A DNA stretch of 64,000 nt from JAALKW01 sp963974485 (lineage in GTDB: Bacteria > Pseudomonadota > Gammaproteobacteria > Legionellales > Legionellaceae): contig CAXBBS010000009.1 in assembly GCA_963974485.1 (NCBI GenBank), positions 21,328 to 85,327 of the forward strand. The letters run 5' to 3'. The position numbers and the translations under genes are program-made. This document shows positions 8,514 through 18,501 of this stretch, piece by piece. How positions within the stretch are numbered: the stretch's first letter is position 1; each line of letters starts with the position of its first letter. The notes below the pieces were generated by a model. It did not search any database and had not been told where the DNA came from. It was given only the letters and a program-made list of their open reading frames with translations.

Positions 8514-11500
8514 TTAAGAATCATATAAACGTAAATCCAATGTATAAGGAAATTCTGCATTCGCTTTCTCGGTAGCGTGTATGTGCTTACCGGGCGAATG
8601 CCCCATGGCCGGTTGAAACCGTGATAATCGACGGCCTTCTGCTTCATTTTCGTTAATCGGTACTTTTTCATAATTACGTCCACCAGGATGCATCACATGA
8701 TACGTGCAGCCACCGAGAGAACGCTCTAAATATCGATCAATCACATCAAACACAAGGGTCGATGTTGACGGTAAGGTGGGATGCAAGCTTGAATGCGCAG
8801 CCCATGCCTTAAACCGCACGGCCGCCACCGTCACGCCTTTCTCAGCCGTTGGTTTTAAAGGCAAGGCATGGCCATTGCACGTAATCATATAGCGGTCTAA
8901 CTGCGCACCCGTGACTTTAAGCTGTACACGCTCAACCGATGAATCCACCGAGCGACTTACGCTACCTCCATACAACTCTTCACCCATCACAGGCCAAGGC
9001 TCCAACGCCATGCTCAGTGAGAGATTAATCGAGCCGACTTGAACCGAACCGTACTCAGGAAAACGAAAATCAAAAAAGGGCTGGAACCACGCGATTTTAA
9101 AATCATAGCCTTGTTGACGTAGATAATATAACACATCTTCTAAATCTTCTTTCACAAAATGCCCCAGCATAAAGCGATCGTGCAAATCCGTCCCCCACCG
9201 TATGAGTTTATGATGGAACGGCGTTTTCCAAAAAGAAGCAACACACGCGCGTACAAGCAAGGCTTGTAATAAATTCATTTGGGGATGTGGGGTCATCTCA
9301 AAACCACGCATTTCAAGTAAACCCAGTCGCCCTGTATCGCTGTCAGGACTGTATAATTTATCAATACAAAATTCTGCGCGATGTGTATTGCCACTGAGGT
9401 CTACCAATAGATTGCGCAATTGCCTGTCCACTAACCATGGCGGCACTTCGTTTTTGACTGACATGTTTTCAAACGCAAGCTCTAGCTCATACAATGAGTC
9501 ATGACGGGCTTCATCAATGCGTGGCGCTTGACTGGTGGGGCCAATATACATCGATGAAAAAAGGTAAGATAACGCAGGATGATGCTGCCAAAACGTCACC
9601 ATGCTTCGCAAAACATCGGGTCGTCGTAAAAACGGGCTTTCTTCAGGCGTGCTCGCCCCCATCACCAGATGATTACCACCGCCCGTGCCGACTCGCCGAC
9701 CATCCAAAAGAAATTTATCGGTCGTCAGACGACTCAAACGCGCTTCTTGATACACGGTTGAAATAATATATTTAAGCTCATCCCACGTTTGCGCTGGTTG
9801 TATATTCACTTCCAAAACACCTGGATCGGGTGTCACACTAAACGAAGCCAATCGTAAATCTTTGGGTGGTGCATAACCTGTGAAAGTAATCGGTTGATGG
9901 TGTTGTTCGACCACGCGCTCGATGGCCGCAATAAGCTCAAGAAAATGCTCGATACGCGTAACCGGAGGCAAGAATACATGCAATTCACCCTGATGAATTT
10001 CAACCGCGAGTGCTTGTTGCGTCAGTCCTGTTGGATCGTCTTTGAAATGTCTATCCGACACCGTTCGTTGTTGACAGGCTTTTTTTAAGGCTAGATAGGA
10101 TGGCAGCGCCGATTTTTGATCAAATGGACTGCGTACTGGATAACACTCATCGATTGATGCTTCAACCACCGGAAGCTGGCTTAACGGAAGACGCAAACCA
10201 ATAGGAGAATCTCCCGCGGTTAAGTACAAATATTGACGTTTAAATTGCCAACGATTACTCACCCAGGTCTCGCGTGTTGCAGAATAGGCAAGTGGTAAAA
10301 CAAAGCCGACAGGCTCATGCTCATCAATCGCTTTATCTTCATATGCTGGAATAATATACGTTTTAGGCACGCCTAACGCTTCAGCCACATGCTGAATAAA
10401 TACATGCGCTTCTGCTCGTGTGCTTGCGTGCTTTTTATCACCTTCGAGCACGCACGCACTTGCTTTCCATAATGCCTCACCATCTTTACGCCAATGACAA
10501 TGCATGGCCCACCGAGGCAGAACTTCCCCGGGATACCATTTGCCTTGAGAAACTTGCATGAGCCCATGCTCTGCAAATGCATGCCGCAACCTTTTGTGTA
10601 ATTGTTGACCTAATACATATTTTTCGTGACTCAGTGCAGTAAAATTCCACGCATCACCTGAGGGATTGTCGAGCGAGACAAACGTCGGCTCCCCGCCCAT
10701 CGTTAATTTTACGGCTTGCTTTTCTAAGCTTGCATCCACGGTGTGACCTAAAGCATCGATAGCCGCCCACTCACTCGGAGTATAAGGCTTGGTGACACGC
10801 CGATCTTCGTGCACGCGCACCACGGACATCTCATGGTGCATGGTGCTTTCACACAAGCCAATTTCCCCACTAATCGGAGCCGCACTCGCAGGATTCGGTG
10901 TGCACGACAAAGGAATATGACCTTCGCCTGCAAATAAACCTGACGTTGGATCAAGCCCTACCCAACCCGCACCCGGTAAATAAACTTCGGTCCAAGCATG
11001 TAAATCCGTGAAATCCTCTTCCGTACCGGATGGGCCATCAAGCGATTTAACATCTGCTTTTAACTGCACTAAATACCCAGAAACAAACCGTGTAGCAAAA
11101 GAAAAGTGCCGCAGTATTTGACACAGTAACCACGCCATATCACGGCACGATCCGGTTTTTAATCTTAACGTTTCTTCACATGATTGGATGCCATGCTCCA
11201 TACGAATATTATATGACAGATGTTGATGCACGAGCGCATTTAGCGCGACTAAGAAATCGAGTGTATTTTGGGGTTGGGTATCAACCGTTGCAATAAAATC
11301 ACTAAAATAGCTACCGTGTTCTTTGATTTCTAAATAAGGCAAAAGCGATTGTTTAAGATCGGCATCATAAGAAAATGGAAATTTTTCAGCCTGTGTTTCA
11401 ACAAAAAAATCAAACGGATTAAAAATTTTAATTTCAAACACTAAATCTACGTCGACCAAAAAATCAGTGCATGGATCCGGTATCACAACACGCGCTTGAT

Positions 11501-11684
11501 AATTACTAAACGAATCCTGTTGCCAATTGATAAAATGCTTTTTGGGCTGAATACGCAAAGAGTAAGATTGAATTCTCGCTTGCGTGTGTGGTGCCGGACG
11601 TAGGCGTATCAATTGTGGCTCGATTTGAATAGCTCTATCGTAGTGATAGTGCGTCCTGTGGGTAAGTGCTATTATTTTGCTCAC
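8514..11684 (-). CDS. Large transglutaminase-like protein with DUF2126 C-terminal region
   Basis: The protein is 1056 residues from the GTG at 11684, chosen because AAGGA lies 6 bp before it and because family members start close to the THRTHYHYDR motif; an in-frame ATG at 11708 would add eight residues. The N-terminal third holds a bacterial transglutaminase N-domain and core with the Cys-His-Asp triad: Cys180 in TGSCRDMAW, His229 in LHAWTEVYLPG and Asp245 in LDPTSG. The rest (from about residue 300) matches the long DUF2126 type, a glutamine-synthetase/amidoligase-like fold in published analyses. These proteins occur with CP-ATP-grasp and alpha-E genes in predicted peptide-ligation or peptide-cleavage operons. 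It is divergent from such an operon starting at 11781, across a 96-bp gap that must hold both promoters. Predicted cytoplasmic. Confidence 0.88.
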   Translation of the reverse strand: MSKIIALTHRTHYHYDRAIQIEPQLIRLRPAPHTQARIQSYSLRIQPKKHFINWQQDSFSNYQARVVIPDPCTDFLVDVDLVFEIKIFNPFDFFVETQAEKFPFSYDADLKQSLLPYLEIKEHGSYFSDFIATVDTQPQNTLDFLVALNALVHQHLSYNIRMEHGIQSCEETLRLKTGSCRDMAWLLCQILRHFSFATRFVSGYLVQLKADVKSLDGPSGTEEDFTDLHAWTEVYLPGAGWVGLDPTSGLFAGEGHIPLSCTPNPASAAPISGEIGLCESTMHHEMSVVRVHEDRRVTKPYTPSEWAAIDALGHTVDASLEKQAVKLTMGGEPTFVSLDNPSGDAWNFTALSHEKYVLGQQLHKRLRHAFAEHGLMQVSQGKWYPGEVLPRWAMHCHWRKDGEALWKASACVLEGDKKHASTRAEAHVFIQHVAEALGVPKTYIIPAYEDKAIDEHEPVGFVLPLAYSATRETWVSNRWQFKRQYLYLTAGDSPIGLRLPLSQLPVVEASIDECYPVRSPFDQKSALPSYLALKKACQQRTVSDRHFKDDPTGLTQQALAVEIHQGELHVFLPPVTRIEHFLELIAAIERVVEQHHQPITFTGYAPPKDLRLASFSVTPDPGVLEVNIQPAQTWDELKYIISTVYQEARLSRLTTDKFLLDGRRVGTGGGNHLVMGASTPEESPFLRRPDVLRSMVTFWQHHPALSYLFSSMYIGPTSQAPRIDEARHDSLYELELAFENMSVKNEVPPWLVDRQLRNLLVDLSGNTHRAEFCIDKLYSPDSDTGRLGLLEMRGFEMTPHPQMNLLQALLVRACVASFWKTPFHHKLIRWGTDLHDRFMLGHFVKEDLEDVLYYLRQQGYDFKIAWFQPFFDFRFPEYGSVQVGSINLSLSMALEPWPVMGEELYGGSVSRSVDSSVERVQLKVTGAQLDRYMITCNGHALPLKPTAEKGVTVAAVRFKAWAAHSSLHPTLPSTSTLVFDVIDRYLERSLGGCTYHVMHPGGRNYEKVPINENEAEGRRLSRFQPAMGHSPGKHIHATEKANAEFPYTLDLRLYDS

Positions 11685-11780
11685 ATAGAATCCTTGTGTA
11701 TGAAACACATCTCCAGCTAATATAGACTAAGATACTAGCATAGATATATCAAAAGAAACTCTGCCGGGAGGGCGTGTTCA

Positions 11781-13580
11781 ATGGGTGATGTATTCGTTTT
11801 AAACTTTGATGTCGTCAGCTCACCTTCGTTAACACTCAAGCCTCAAGAAGCCTCGCCCCATGACAGCAGCATGAGCTGGGGATTAGCCTGGTACCCTATG
11901 GATGGGCCCAGTGCGATTGTTACCAAAGATCCGGTTTCACGTGAATCAAGCATTCAATGCCATGAGCTTGACCAAGCAGGAGATTTTCGTTCAACCCTGT
12001 TTTTTACCCAAATCAAAGCAGGTATCAAGGGCAACGATCATCATACAACCGAACCTTTTTCACGAAGCTACGCGGCTAAAAATTGGCTGTTTACGCTGGT
12101 TGGGCAACTTAATAAAAACCAACTGTCACTATTGCGCCATACGAATGCACACAGCATCGAGCCGATTGGCACCAGTGGTTCTGAATTAATCTTTTGTTAT
12201 TTGCTGAATCAAATTAAAAACGCCAATGCCCGAAAATTATCAGAGATAAACCCCAATGAACTATTAACCTGGTGTCATGCGATTGACGCCTGTAATCCCG
12301 TCAGCTTTATGATGACCGACGGTCTCACTGTCTTCTGTTATCAAGGCTCAGATACTTCGAAACCGTTTAAGTACACACGTATTCCGCCTCCAGTCACCGA
12401 AACAGCTTATTACGGCACCAGTATTGATGTGGCGTTAGATGATCCTCGCGATCAATATCACACAGCCTTTATCTTAAGTAACGTGAGCTTCGTCAACGAT
12501 GAGCATTGGCAACCTTTGTTACCCCGACAACTCATCATGACGCGCCGAGCCGCCATGGTTTGGAACAGTCAAGATCCACACACAAACCAACCTGATAGAC
12601 TTTATGAGAAAACCACGATGCAACCTATCATCATGAATCCCCGTGCAATATTGAGCACAGTCGATGGCAAACCTTTAACCTACCGCATCATGGATGTTAC
12701 ACATCGTACGGCGTATAAGTACAGCAATCGAGTCGAGCATAGTACCCACACGTTTCGCTTACAGCCTACGGAAGACGCACTACAAGAAGTGCTGAGCTCT
12801 ACGCTAGATATTTCGGTCGATGGCGAATCAATTCTTTATGAAGATGTGTTTGGTAATAACGTCACGCATTACACGATTGATAAATCGTACGATCAATTAA
12901 TCATTGAAAATATAAGCCGCATTAAGATTTATGCAGCACTGCCCGACGATCATAGTTTGTCTCTTCGTCAATCGTCGATACCTTTACGTTGGATGCCTTG
13001 GCAACAACAAATGATGATGGCTTATTTATTGCCGGCAGAATTACCCGAAACACAACTGGTTGTACTCACGGATTATGCCATGAGTTTTGTTGAGCGAAAT
13101 GACTACCATTTATTAAACACACTCGAAGACATGAACACCAGCATTTATCACGATTATACGTACGTTCAAGGCAGCACATCCTTGCGAAGCACAGCGTTTG
13201 ATTGTTTCACCAGCCGAGAAGGCGTATGCCAGGATTTTGCTAATTTATTTATTTGTCTAGCAAGATTACTCGGCATTCCAGCCCGCTATCGAATGGGTTA
13301 TATTCATACAGGAAATCAGTATGAAAATAAGCTGCAGTCTGATGCATCTCATGCTTGGGTTGAGCTTTATCTACCCTATTTGGGCTGGCGTGGATTTGAT
13401 CCCACCAATGGATGCCTGGTAAAACAAGATCATATTCGCGTGGCATGTGGGCGAAATTACCGAGATGCAACACCCACATCAGGAACAATTTTTAAGGGAG
13501 GTGGTGACGAGTCACTGAACGTGGATGTCAAACTCATCGAAGTCCCATTTACCGATACGATAAGCGGAGAACAGTCATGA
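11781..13580 (+). CDS. Fusion of a class II glutamine-amidotransferase-like domain and a transglutaminase domain
   Basis: The protein is 599 residues; GGGAGG lies 9 bp before the ATG. Residues 1-290 resemble Ntn-type class II glutamine amidotransferases (YafJ-like) in layout, but the catalytic Cys2 is missing (it starts MGDVFVLNFD), and the usual FxHNG loop is altered to AAKNWLFTLVGQLN. Residues 300-599 are a complete transglutaminase-like unit beginning MDVTHRTAYKYS, with Cys483 in REGVCQDFAN, His524 in DASHAWVELYLP and Asp540 in GFDPTNG. The two domains are usually separate proteins in this gene cluster. The C-terminus overlaps the start of the ATP-grasp gene by 4 bp (ATGA), so the two are translationally coupled. 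I infer a hydrolase or amide-bond enzyme with a non-catalytic N-terminal domain. Confidence 0.85.
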   Translation: MGDVFVLNFDVVSSPSLTLKPQEASPHDSSMSWGLAWYPMDGPSAIVTKDPVSRESSIQCHELDQAGDFRSTLFFTQIKAGIKGNDHHTTEPFSRSYAAKNWLFTLVGQLNKNQLSLLRHTNAHSIEPIGTSGSELIFCYLLNQIKNANARKLSEINPNELLTWCHAIDACNPVSFMMTDGLTVFCYQGSDTSKPFKYTRIPPPVTETAYYGTSIDVALDDPRDQYHTAFILSNVSFVNDEHWQPLLPRQLIMTRRAAMVWNSQDPHTNQPDRLYEKTTMQPIIMNPRAILSTVDGKPLTYRIMDVTHRTAYKYSNRVEHSTHTFRLQPTEDALQEVLSSTLDISVDGESILYEDVFGNNVTHYTIDKSYDQLIIENISRIKIYAALPDDHSLSLRQSSIPLRWMPWQQQMMMAYLLPAELPETQLVVLTDYAMSFVERNDYHLLNTLEDMNTSIYHDYTYVQGSTSLRSTAFDCFTSREGVCQDFANLFICLARLLGIPARYRMGYIHTGNQYENKLQSDASHAWVELYLPYLGWRGFDPTNGCLVKQDHIRVACGRNYRDATPTSGTIFKGGGDESLNVDVKLIEVPFTDTISGEQS

Positions 13581-15031
13581 ACTTTGATAATTATCAAACT
13601 AACCATTTTTATGATGAATTTTTTAAGTCTGACGGACTTCCTCGTCAACAGATCTCGGCATTGATTAATCAGATCAATAGTTTTCCTAAACATGAGCTTA
13701 AACGCCGCCAAAAAGCTGCTGAGTTAGCACTGTATCAACAAGGCATTACGTTTAATGTATACAACGATAAAAAAGCAACCGAAAAAATATTTCCATTTGA
13801 TCTCATTCCTCGGATTATTTCTGGTACAGAATGGCGTGGTTTAGAACGTGGTTTAAAGCAACGCGTTGAAGCACTTAATTTATTTATCCATGATATTTAT
13901 AATGATCAAAAAATATTAAAAGATAAAATTATTCCTCAACAATTAATTTTTGAATCAGAAGGCTATTCACAACAATGCATTGGATTGCGTCCACCAAAAG
14001 ATATCTGGATTCATATTTCAGGGCTGGATTTAATTCGTGACCATGACGGTCAATTTTATGTTTTAGAAGATAATCTTCGTTGCCCATCGGGAGCATCCTA
14101 CCTCTTAGAAAATCGGATGATCTTAAAACGTACGTTCCCCCGTTTATTCGAAACATTGGATGTTCAACCCGTGTCTGATTATAGCGATCGTTTATATGAC
14201 GCTTTATGTTATTTAGCAAAAAATCAAGAGACAACTCCCAATGTCATTGTTCTCACACCGGGCATTTACAATGCAGCTTATTATGAGCACGCATATCTTG
14301 CACGACAAATGGGTGTGCCTTTGGCACAAGGCTCGGACTTAGTCGTGATTGATGATTACGTGATGCTTAAAACAACCCAAGGCTTTGAGAAAGTTGACGT
14401 GATTTATCGCCGCATTGATGATGACTATCTGGATCCTCTGGAGTTTCGTAAAGATTCCATGCTGGGTGTTCCTGGCATCATGAATTGCTTAAGAAAAGGA
14501 CACGTCGCTTTGGCCAATGCTCCTGGAACCGGTGTTGCCGATGATAAAGCGGTGTATGCTTACCTCCCTCAAATCATCAAATATTACCTTGACCAAGATC
14601 CTATATTGCCGAATGTTCCCACGTTTCTTTGTGATGATGAACAGCAACGCAAGCACGTACTGGCTAATTTGGATTCGCTGGTTGTTAAGGCCGTTAATTT
14701 ATCAGGGGGTTACGGCATGTTAATCGGCCCGCATGCAACCGATGCGGAACGTAAAATATTTGCTGAAAAAATTAAAGCATCCCCTCGTAATTATATTGCG
14801 CAACCGACCCTAGCCTTATCACGAAGCCCGACCATGGTCGGAGAATCCATAGAAGGACGACATGTGGATATGCGCCCCTATTCTTTATACGGAAAAACCA
14901 TCGATGTTATCCCAGGAGGGCTCACGCGTGTTGCATTACAAAAAGGTTCACTCGTGGTCAATTCATCTCAAGGTGGTGGAAGCAAAGATACCTGGGTTTT
15001 AGAAGAAAAAAGCCCCGAGCTTTCAATATAA
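13577..15031 (+). CDS. Circularly permuted ATP-grasp type 2 protein
   Basis: The protein is 484 residues, the normal length for the CP_ATPgrasp_2 (former DUF404/DUF407) family. Supporting signatures are FNVYNDKKATEKIFPFDLIPR, GLRPPKDIWIHISGLDL and YVLEDNLRCPSGASYLLENR. The Glu/Asp-Asn pair in LEDN fits the metal and nucleotide site, and GGYGMLIGP fits the ATP-grasp loop. ATP-grasp enzymes join a carboxylate to an amine through an acyl-phosphate, so the likely job is peptide or isopeptide ligation; the substrate is unknown. It overlaps the preceding transglutaminase gene by 4 bp and is followed 39 bp later by the alpha-E gene, its usual partner. Confidence 0.92.
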   Translation: MNFDNYQTNHFYDEFFKSDGLPRQQISALINQINSFPKHELKRRQKAAELALYQQGITFNVYNDKKATEKIFPFDLIPRIISGTEWRGLERGLKQRVEALNLFIHDIYNDQKILKDKIIPQQLIFESEGYSQQCIGLRPPKDIWIHISGLDLIRDHDGQFYVLEDNLRCPSGASYLLENRMILKRTFPRLFETLDVQPVSDYSDRLYDALCYLAKNQETTPNVIVLTPGIYNAAYYEHAYLARQMGVPLAQGSDLVVIDDYVMLKTTQGFEKVDVIYRRIDDDYLDPLEFRKDSMLGVPGIMNCLRKGHVALANAPGTGVADDKAVYAYLPQIIKYYLDQDPILPNVPTFLCDDEQQRKHVLANLDSLVVKAVNLSGGYGMLIGPHATDAERKIFAEKIKASPRNYIAQPTLALSRSPTMVGESIEGRHVDMRPYSLYGKTIDVIPGGLTRVALQKGSLVVNSSQGGGSKDTWVLEEKSPELSI

Positions 15032-15070
15032 ATCATAATTATTCGGACAATAGAAAAATAGGACAATCTT

Positions 15071-16096
15071 ATGCTAAGTCGAGTTGGAAATTCTTTATAC
15101 TGGATGAGTCGATATCTGGAACGTGCCAATAATGTAGCGCGCTTTATTGATGTTAATTTACGGCTTATTCTTGATATGCGCGTGGAACGCCAACAGGCTC
15201 AATGGGAACCGTTGATCCGAACAACCGGTAATGATGCTGAATTTTTAAAGCACTACGCGGTCTTTAACGAAGAAAATGTGGTTAAATTCCTAACATTTGA
15301 CGCAAAAAATCCCAACTCTATCATCTCTTGTGTATCCAGCGCACGTGAAAATGCCCGTACTGTGCGGGAAATGATATCGTCTGATCTTTGGAAATCTATT
15401 AACGAGTTTTATCATCTCGTAAGTAAAAACAGTAAAAAACGACAAATTCACGATTTACAATCGTTTTATGCTGAAGTAAACACGTTTAATAACTTAATCG
15501 TTGGGATTCAGCAAGACTCTATTTCACACAGTGAAGCTTGGCATTTTATGCATCTCGGGCAAATGCTCGAGCGCGCGGACAAGACAGCACGCCTGCTTGA
15601 TGTAAAATATTTTTTACTTTCACCTCATCCCGAGGAAATCAATTCGCTGCACGATATTATTGAATGGGGTGCTGTTTTACAGTCCGCAAGTGGTTTGGAA
15701 ATGTATCAAAAACAATTTCATCGTATCACGCATCAAAATGTGGCTAATTTTTTAATTTTTGACCCAAATTTTCCACGCGCCATGAAGTATTGTATGGACT
15801 CCGCGGCCTTATCGTTACAAACAATCACACGTATTATAAACGTCCAAGTGCCCGCAGAAGACGAAATGGATAAATTACAAAATTTATTATTATCAACCGA
15901 TATCAACCAGATATTGGCCAATGGGTTACATGAATTTATCGATCTATTTCAATTTAATTTAAACGTGCTGGATCAGTCTATCTACCAATCCTTTTTTGCA
16001 ACAAAAGTGCACCGCCCTATCGTCAATACCGATAGGACGCTGGCTTATAGGGACCCGCTACAGCAAGATTCAAATATTCAGCCTGCTCTGAGGTAA
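15071..16096 (+). CDS. Alpha-E domain protein (DUF403)
   Basis: The protein is 341 residues and begins MLSRVGNSLYWMSRYLERAN, the hallmark N-terminus of the alpha-E family. It is almost entirely helical with further family signatures WHFMHLGQMLERADKTAR and LLDVKYF. Alpha-E proteins are encoded next to CP-ATP-grasp proteins and transglutaminases and are thought to be part of the same peptide-modification complex; no direct activity is established. It is the last gene of the 11781-16096 operon. Its final 74 bp overlap the convergent 3' end of ahcY, an unusually long tail-to-tail overlap. Confidence 0.92.
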   Translation: MLSRVGNSLYWMSRYLERANNVARFIDVNLRLILDMRVERQQAQWEPLIRTTGNDAEFLKHYAVFNEENVVKFLTFDAKNPNSIISCVSSARENARTVREMISSDLWKSINEFYHLVSKNSKKRQIHDLQSFYAEVNTFNNLIVGIQQDSISHSEAWHFMHLGQMLERADKTARLLDVKYFLLSPHPEEINSLHDIIEWGAVLQSASGLEMYQKQFHRITHQNVANFLIFDPNFPRAMKYCMDSAALSLQTITRIINVQVPAEDEMDKLQNLLLSTDINQILANGLHEFIDLFQFNLNVLDQSIYQSFFATKVHRPIVNTDRTLAYRDPLQQDSNIQPALR

Positions 16097-17327
16097 GTGT
16101 CGTTAAGTTTGCACCAATGCGATCTAAATGCAAACGAGCGACCTTTTCATCAAGTTTTTTCGGCAAGGTGTAAACTTGATGCTTGTACTTATCGCTATGC
16201 TGAAACAGCTCGATTTGTGCAAGCACTTGGTTTGTAAACGACGCCGACATCACAAAACTCGGATGCCCTGTTGCGCAACCTAAGTTCACCAAACGACCTT
16301 CAGCCAAGACGATGACGCGCTTACCGTCCGGGAAAACAACGTGATCAACTTGCGGTTTAATATTATCCCAAGTGTATTGCCGTAAGCTCGCAATATCAAT
16401 TTCGGAATCAAAGTGCCCGATATTACACACAATAGCTTGGTCTCGCATGCCCTTCATGTGCTCATGTGTTACCACATGATAGTTACCGGTGGCCGTCACA
16501 AATATATCAATGTTATTAACAACATCATCCAAGCGTACTACGCGGTAGCCTTCCATCGCCGCCTGTAAGGCGCAAATAGGATCAATTTCAGCGATACAAA
16601 CCGTAGCTCCTTGTCCACGTAAGGCTTGAGCGCAGCCTTTACCCACATCACCGTAGCCTATAATCAATGCCATTTTACCGGCAATCATCACATCGGTTGC
16701 GCGTTTAATACCATCCAAAAGTGATTCGCGACAACCGTATAAATTATCAAATTTTGATTTAGTGACCGAGTCGTTGACGTTAATAGCTGGCATTCTTAAA
16801 GTACCGCGTTTCGCCATCTCATATAGACGCGCAACACCTGTGGTTGTTTCTTCAGATAGACCATAAATTTCAGGCAATAATTCAGGGTAATCAACATGCA
16901 CTAAAGCCGTTAAATCACCACCATCATCCAATAATAAATTCGGTGTCCAATTATTTGGGCCTTGGATGGTCTGCTGCATACACCACAACGCTTCTTCTTC
17001 CGTTTCACCCTTCCAGGCAAACACCGGAACACCGGAGACAGCCATAGCTGCTGCAGCTTGATCTTGTGTTGAGAAAATATTACACGACGACCATCGAACT
17101 TGTGCACCTAAAGCTTGCAACGTTTCAATTAAAACAGCGGTTTGAATGGTCATATGGAGGCAGCCGGCAATACGTGCGCCGGCTAAAGGTTGGGAGGCAG
17201 AAAATTCAGAGCGAAGCGCCATGAGACCGGGCATTTCGGTCTCAGCAATGGCTATTTCTTTTCTGCCCCATTGGGCAAGTGTTACATCAGCGACGCGATA
17301 ATCATTCGAATCATTGGGTTCCCTCAT
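16023..17327 (-). CDS. ahcY: Adenosylhomocysteinase (S-adenosylhomocysteine hydrolase)
   Basis: The protein is 434 residues, typical for the family. It hydrolyses S-adenosylhomocysteine to adenosine and homocysteine with bound NAD, recycling the product of SAM-dependent methylations. Signatures are DDGGDLTALVH, NVNDSVTKSKFDNLYGCRES, the NAD-binding GYGDVGKGCAQALRGQGA, TATGNYHVVTHEHM and the C-terminal GPYKPASYRY, which ends in the conserved KPxxYRY. The start is the ATG at 17327 with AAGGAG seven bases before it. It overlaps the end of metK by 17 bp, so metK and ahcY are translated from one message. Its 3' end overlaps the convergent alpha-E gene. Confidence 0.97.
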   Translation of the reverse strand: MREPNDSNDYRVADVTLAQWGRKEIAIAETEMPGLMALRSEFSASQPLAGARIAGCLHMTIQTAVLIETLQALGAQVRWSSCNIFSTQDQAAAAMAVSGVPVFAWKGETEEEALWCMQQTIQGPNNWTPNLLLDDGGDLTALVHVDYPELLPEIYGLSEETTTGVARLYEMAKRGTLRMPAINVNDSVTKSKFDNLYGCRESLLDGIKRATDVMIAGKMALIIGYGDVGKGCAQALRGQGATVCIAEIDPICALQAAMEGYRVVRLDDVVNNIDIFVTATGNYHVVTHEHMKGMRDQAIVCNIGHFDSEIDIASLRQYTWDNIKPQVDHVVFPDGKRVIVLAEGRLVNLGCATGHPSFVMSASFTNQVLAQIELFQHSDKYKHQVYTLPKKLDEKVARLHLDRIGANLTTLTSEQAEYLNLAVAGPYKPASYRY

Positions 17328-18501
17328 GCATGCTCTCCTTAACCTGCGACTTAGAAATAGCTGAACGTAACACCTCTACTTTATCCAAACGCTCCCAAGG
17401 AAATTCATCACGACCATAGTGACCCAGGGTTGCTGTTTGACGATAGATAGGACGCAGCAAATCATGATGCTTAATAATTCCTGCGGGTGTCAAATCAAAA
17501 TTAGCTTTGATTAACTCAATAATTGCCTGTGCTTCTAAGCGTCCTGTGCCAAACGTATCAACAAAAATAGATGTCGGCTCGGCCACACCAATCGCATACG
17601 ACACCTGAATTTCACATTTATCTGCAATACCTGCTGCGACTAAATTTTTCGCCACATATCGTGCAGCATAGGCTCCTGAACGGTCAACTTTAGATGGATC
17701 TTTTCCTGAGAAACATCCACCACCATGACGCGCCATACCGCCATACGTATCTACAATAATTTTACGACCTGTAAGCCCGCAATCACCTAAAGGACCACCA
17801 ATCACAAAACGGCCGGTTGGATTAATTAAAAACCGTGTTTCGTTTGTCAGCCATGCCTTTGGAATCACTTGATGAATGATCGCTTCTTTAACATCTGAAA
17901 TAATTTTATCTTGACTGACATCCGGTGTATGTTGCGTTGAAAACACAACGGTATCTACAGCCACAGGTTTACCCTGTTCATAACGTAACGTCAGTTGACA
18001 TTTTGCATCCGGACGAAGCCAAGCTAACTCGCCACTTTTTCGAAGTTCTGCTTGTTTTGCCATCAGACGATGGGAATACGCAATCGGAGCCGGCATCAGT
18101 TCGTTTGTTTCCGTGGTCGCATAACCAAACATCAAACCTTGGTCGCCAGCACCTAAAATTGCTTTTTCAACCTGATCAACACCTTGCGCAATATCGGCTG
18201 ACTGCTTCCCAATCGCTGAAAGTACCGCACATGATTCCCAATCAAAGCCCATCGCCGAGCTGTTATAACCAATATCGCGTATCACACCACGTGTTATTTC
18301 TTCAACATCAACCCACGCTTCTGTTGTAATTTCACCACCTACCAACACCATACCGGTTTTAACAAAAGCTTCACATGCCACGCGAGCATGCTTGTCTTGC
18401 TCTAAAATAGCATCAAGAATGGCATCTGAGATTTGATCGGCAATTTTATCGGGATGGCCTTCAGATACAGATTCTGACGTAAACATATAATTCGAATTCA
18501 C
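17311..18501 (-). CDS. metK: S-adenosylmethionine synthetase
   Basis: The protein is 396 residues (E. coli MetK is 384). It makes SAM from methionine and ATP. Visible signatures are FTSESVSEGHPDKIADQISD, GAGDQGLMFGYA, GGPLGDCGLTGRKIIVDTYG and the P-loop-like GGGCFSGKDPSKVDRSGAYA. The start is a GTG at 18501 with AGGGAG 8 bp upstream; it overlaps the carA stop in a GTGA junction, so translation is coupled to carA. An ATG five codons in (MFTSESVSEG) would also fit the family N-terminus. It is followed by the overlapping ahcY. Confidence 0.97.
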   Translation of the reverse strand: MNSNYMFTSESVSEGHPDKIADQISDAILDAILEQDKHARVACEAFVKTGMVLVGGEITTEAWVDVEEITRGVIRDIGYNSSAMGFDWESCAVLSAIGKQSADIAQGVDQVEKAILGAGDQGLMFGYATTETNELMPAPIAYSHRLMAKQAELRKSGELAWLRPDAKCQLTLRYEQGKPVAVDTVVFSTQHTPDVSQDKIISDVKEAIIHQVIPKAWLTNETRFLINPTGRFVIGGPLGDCGLTGRKIIVDTYGGMARHGGGCFSGKDPSKVDRSGAYAARYVAKNLVAAGIADKCEIQVSYAIGVAEPTSIFVDTFGTGRLEAQAIIELIKANFDLTPAGIIKHHDLLRPIYRQTATLGHYGRDEFPWERLDKVEVLRSAISKSQVKESMHEGTQ

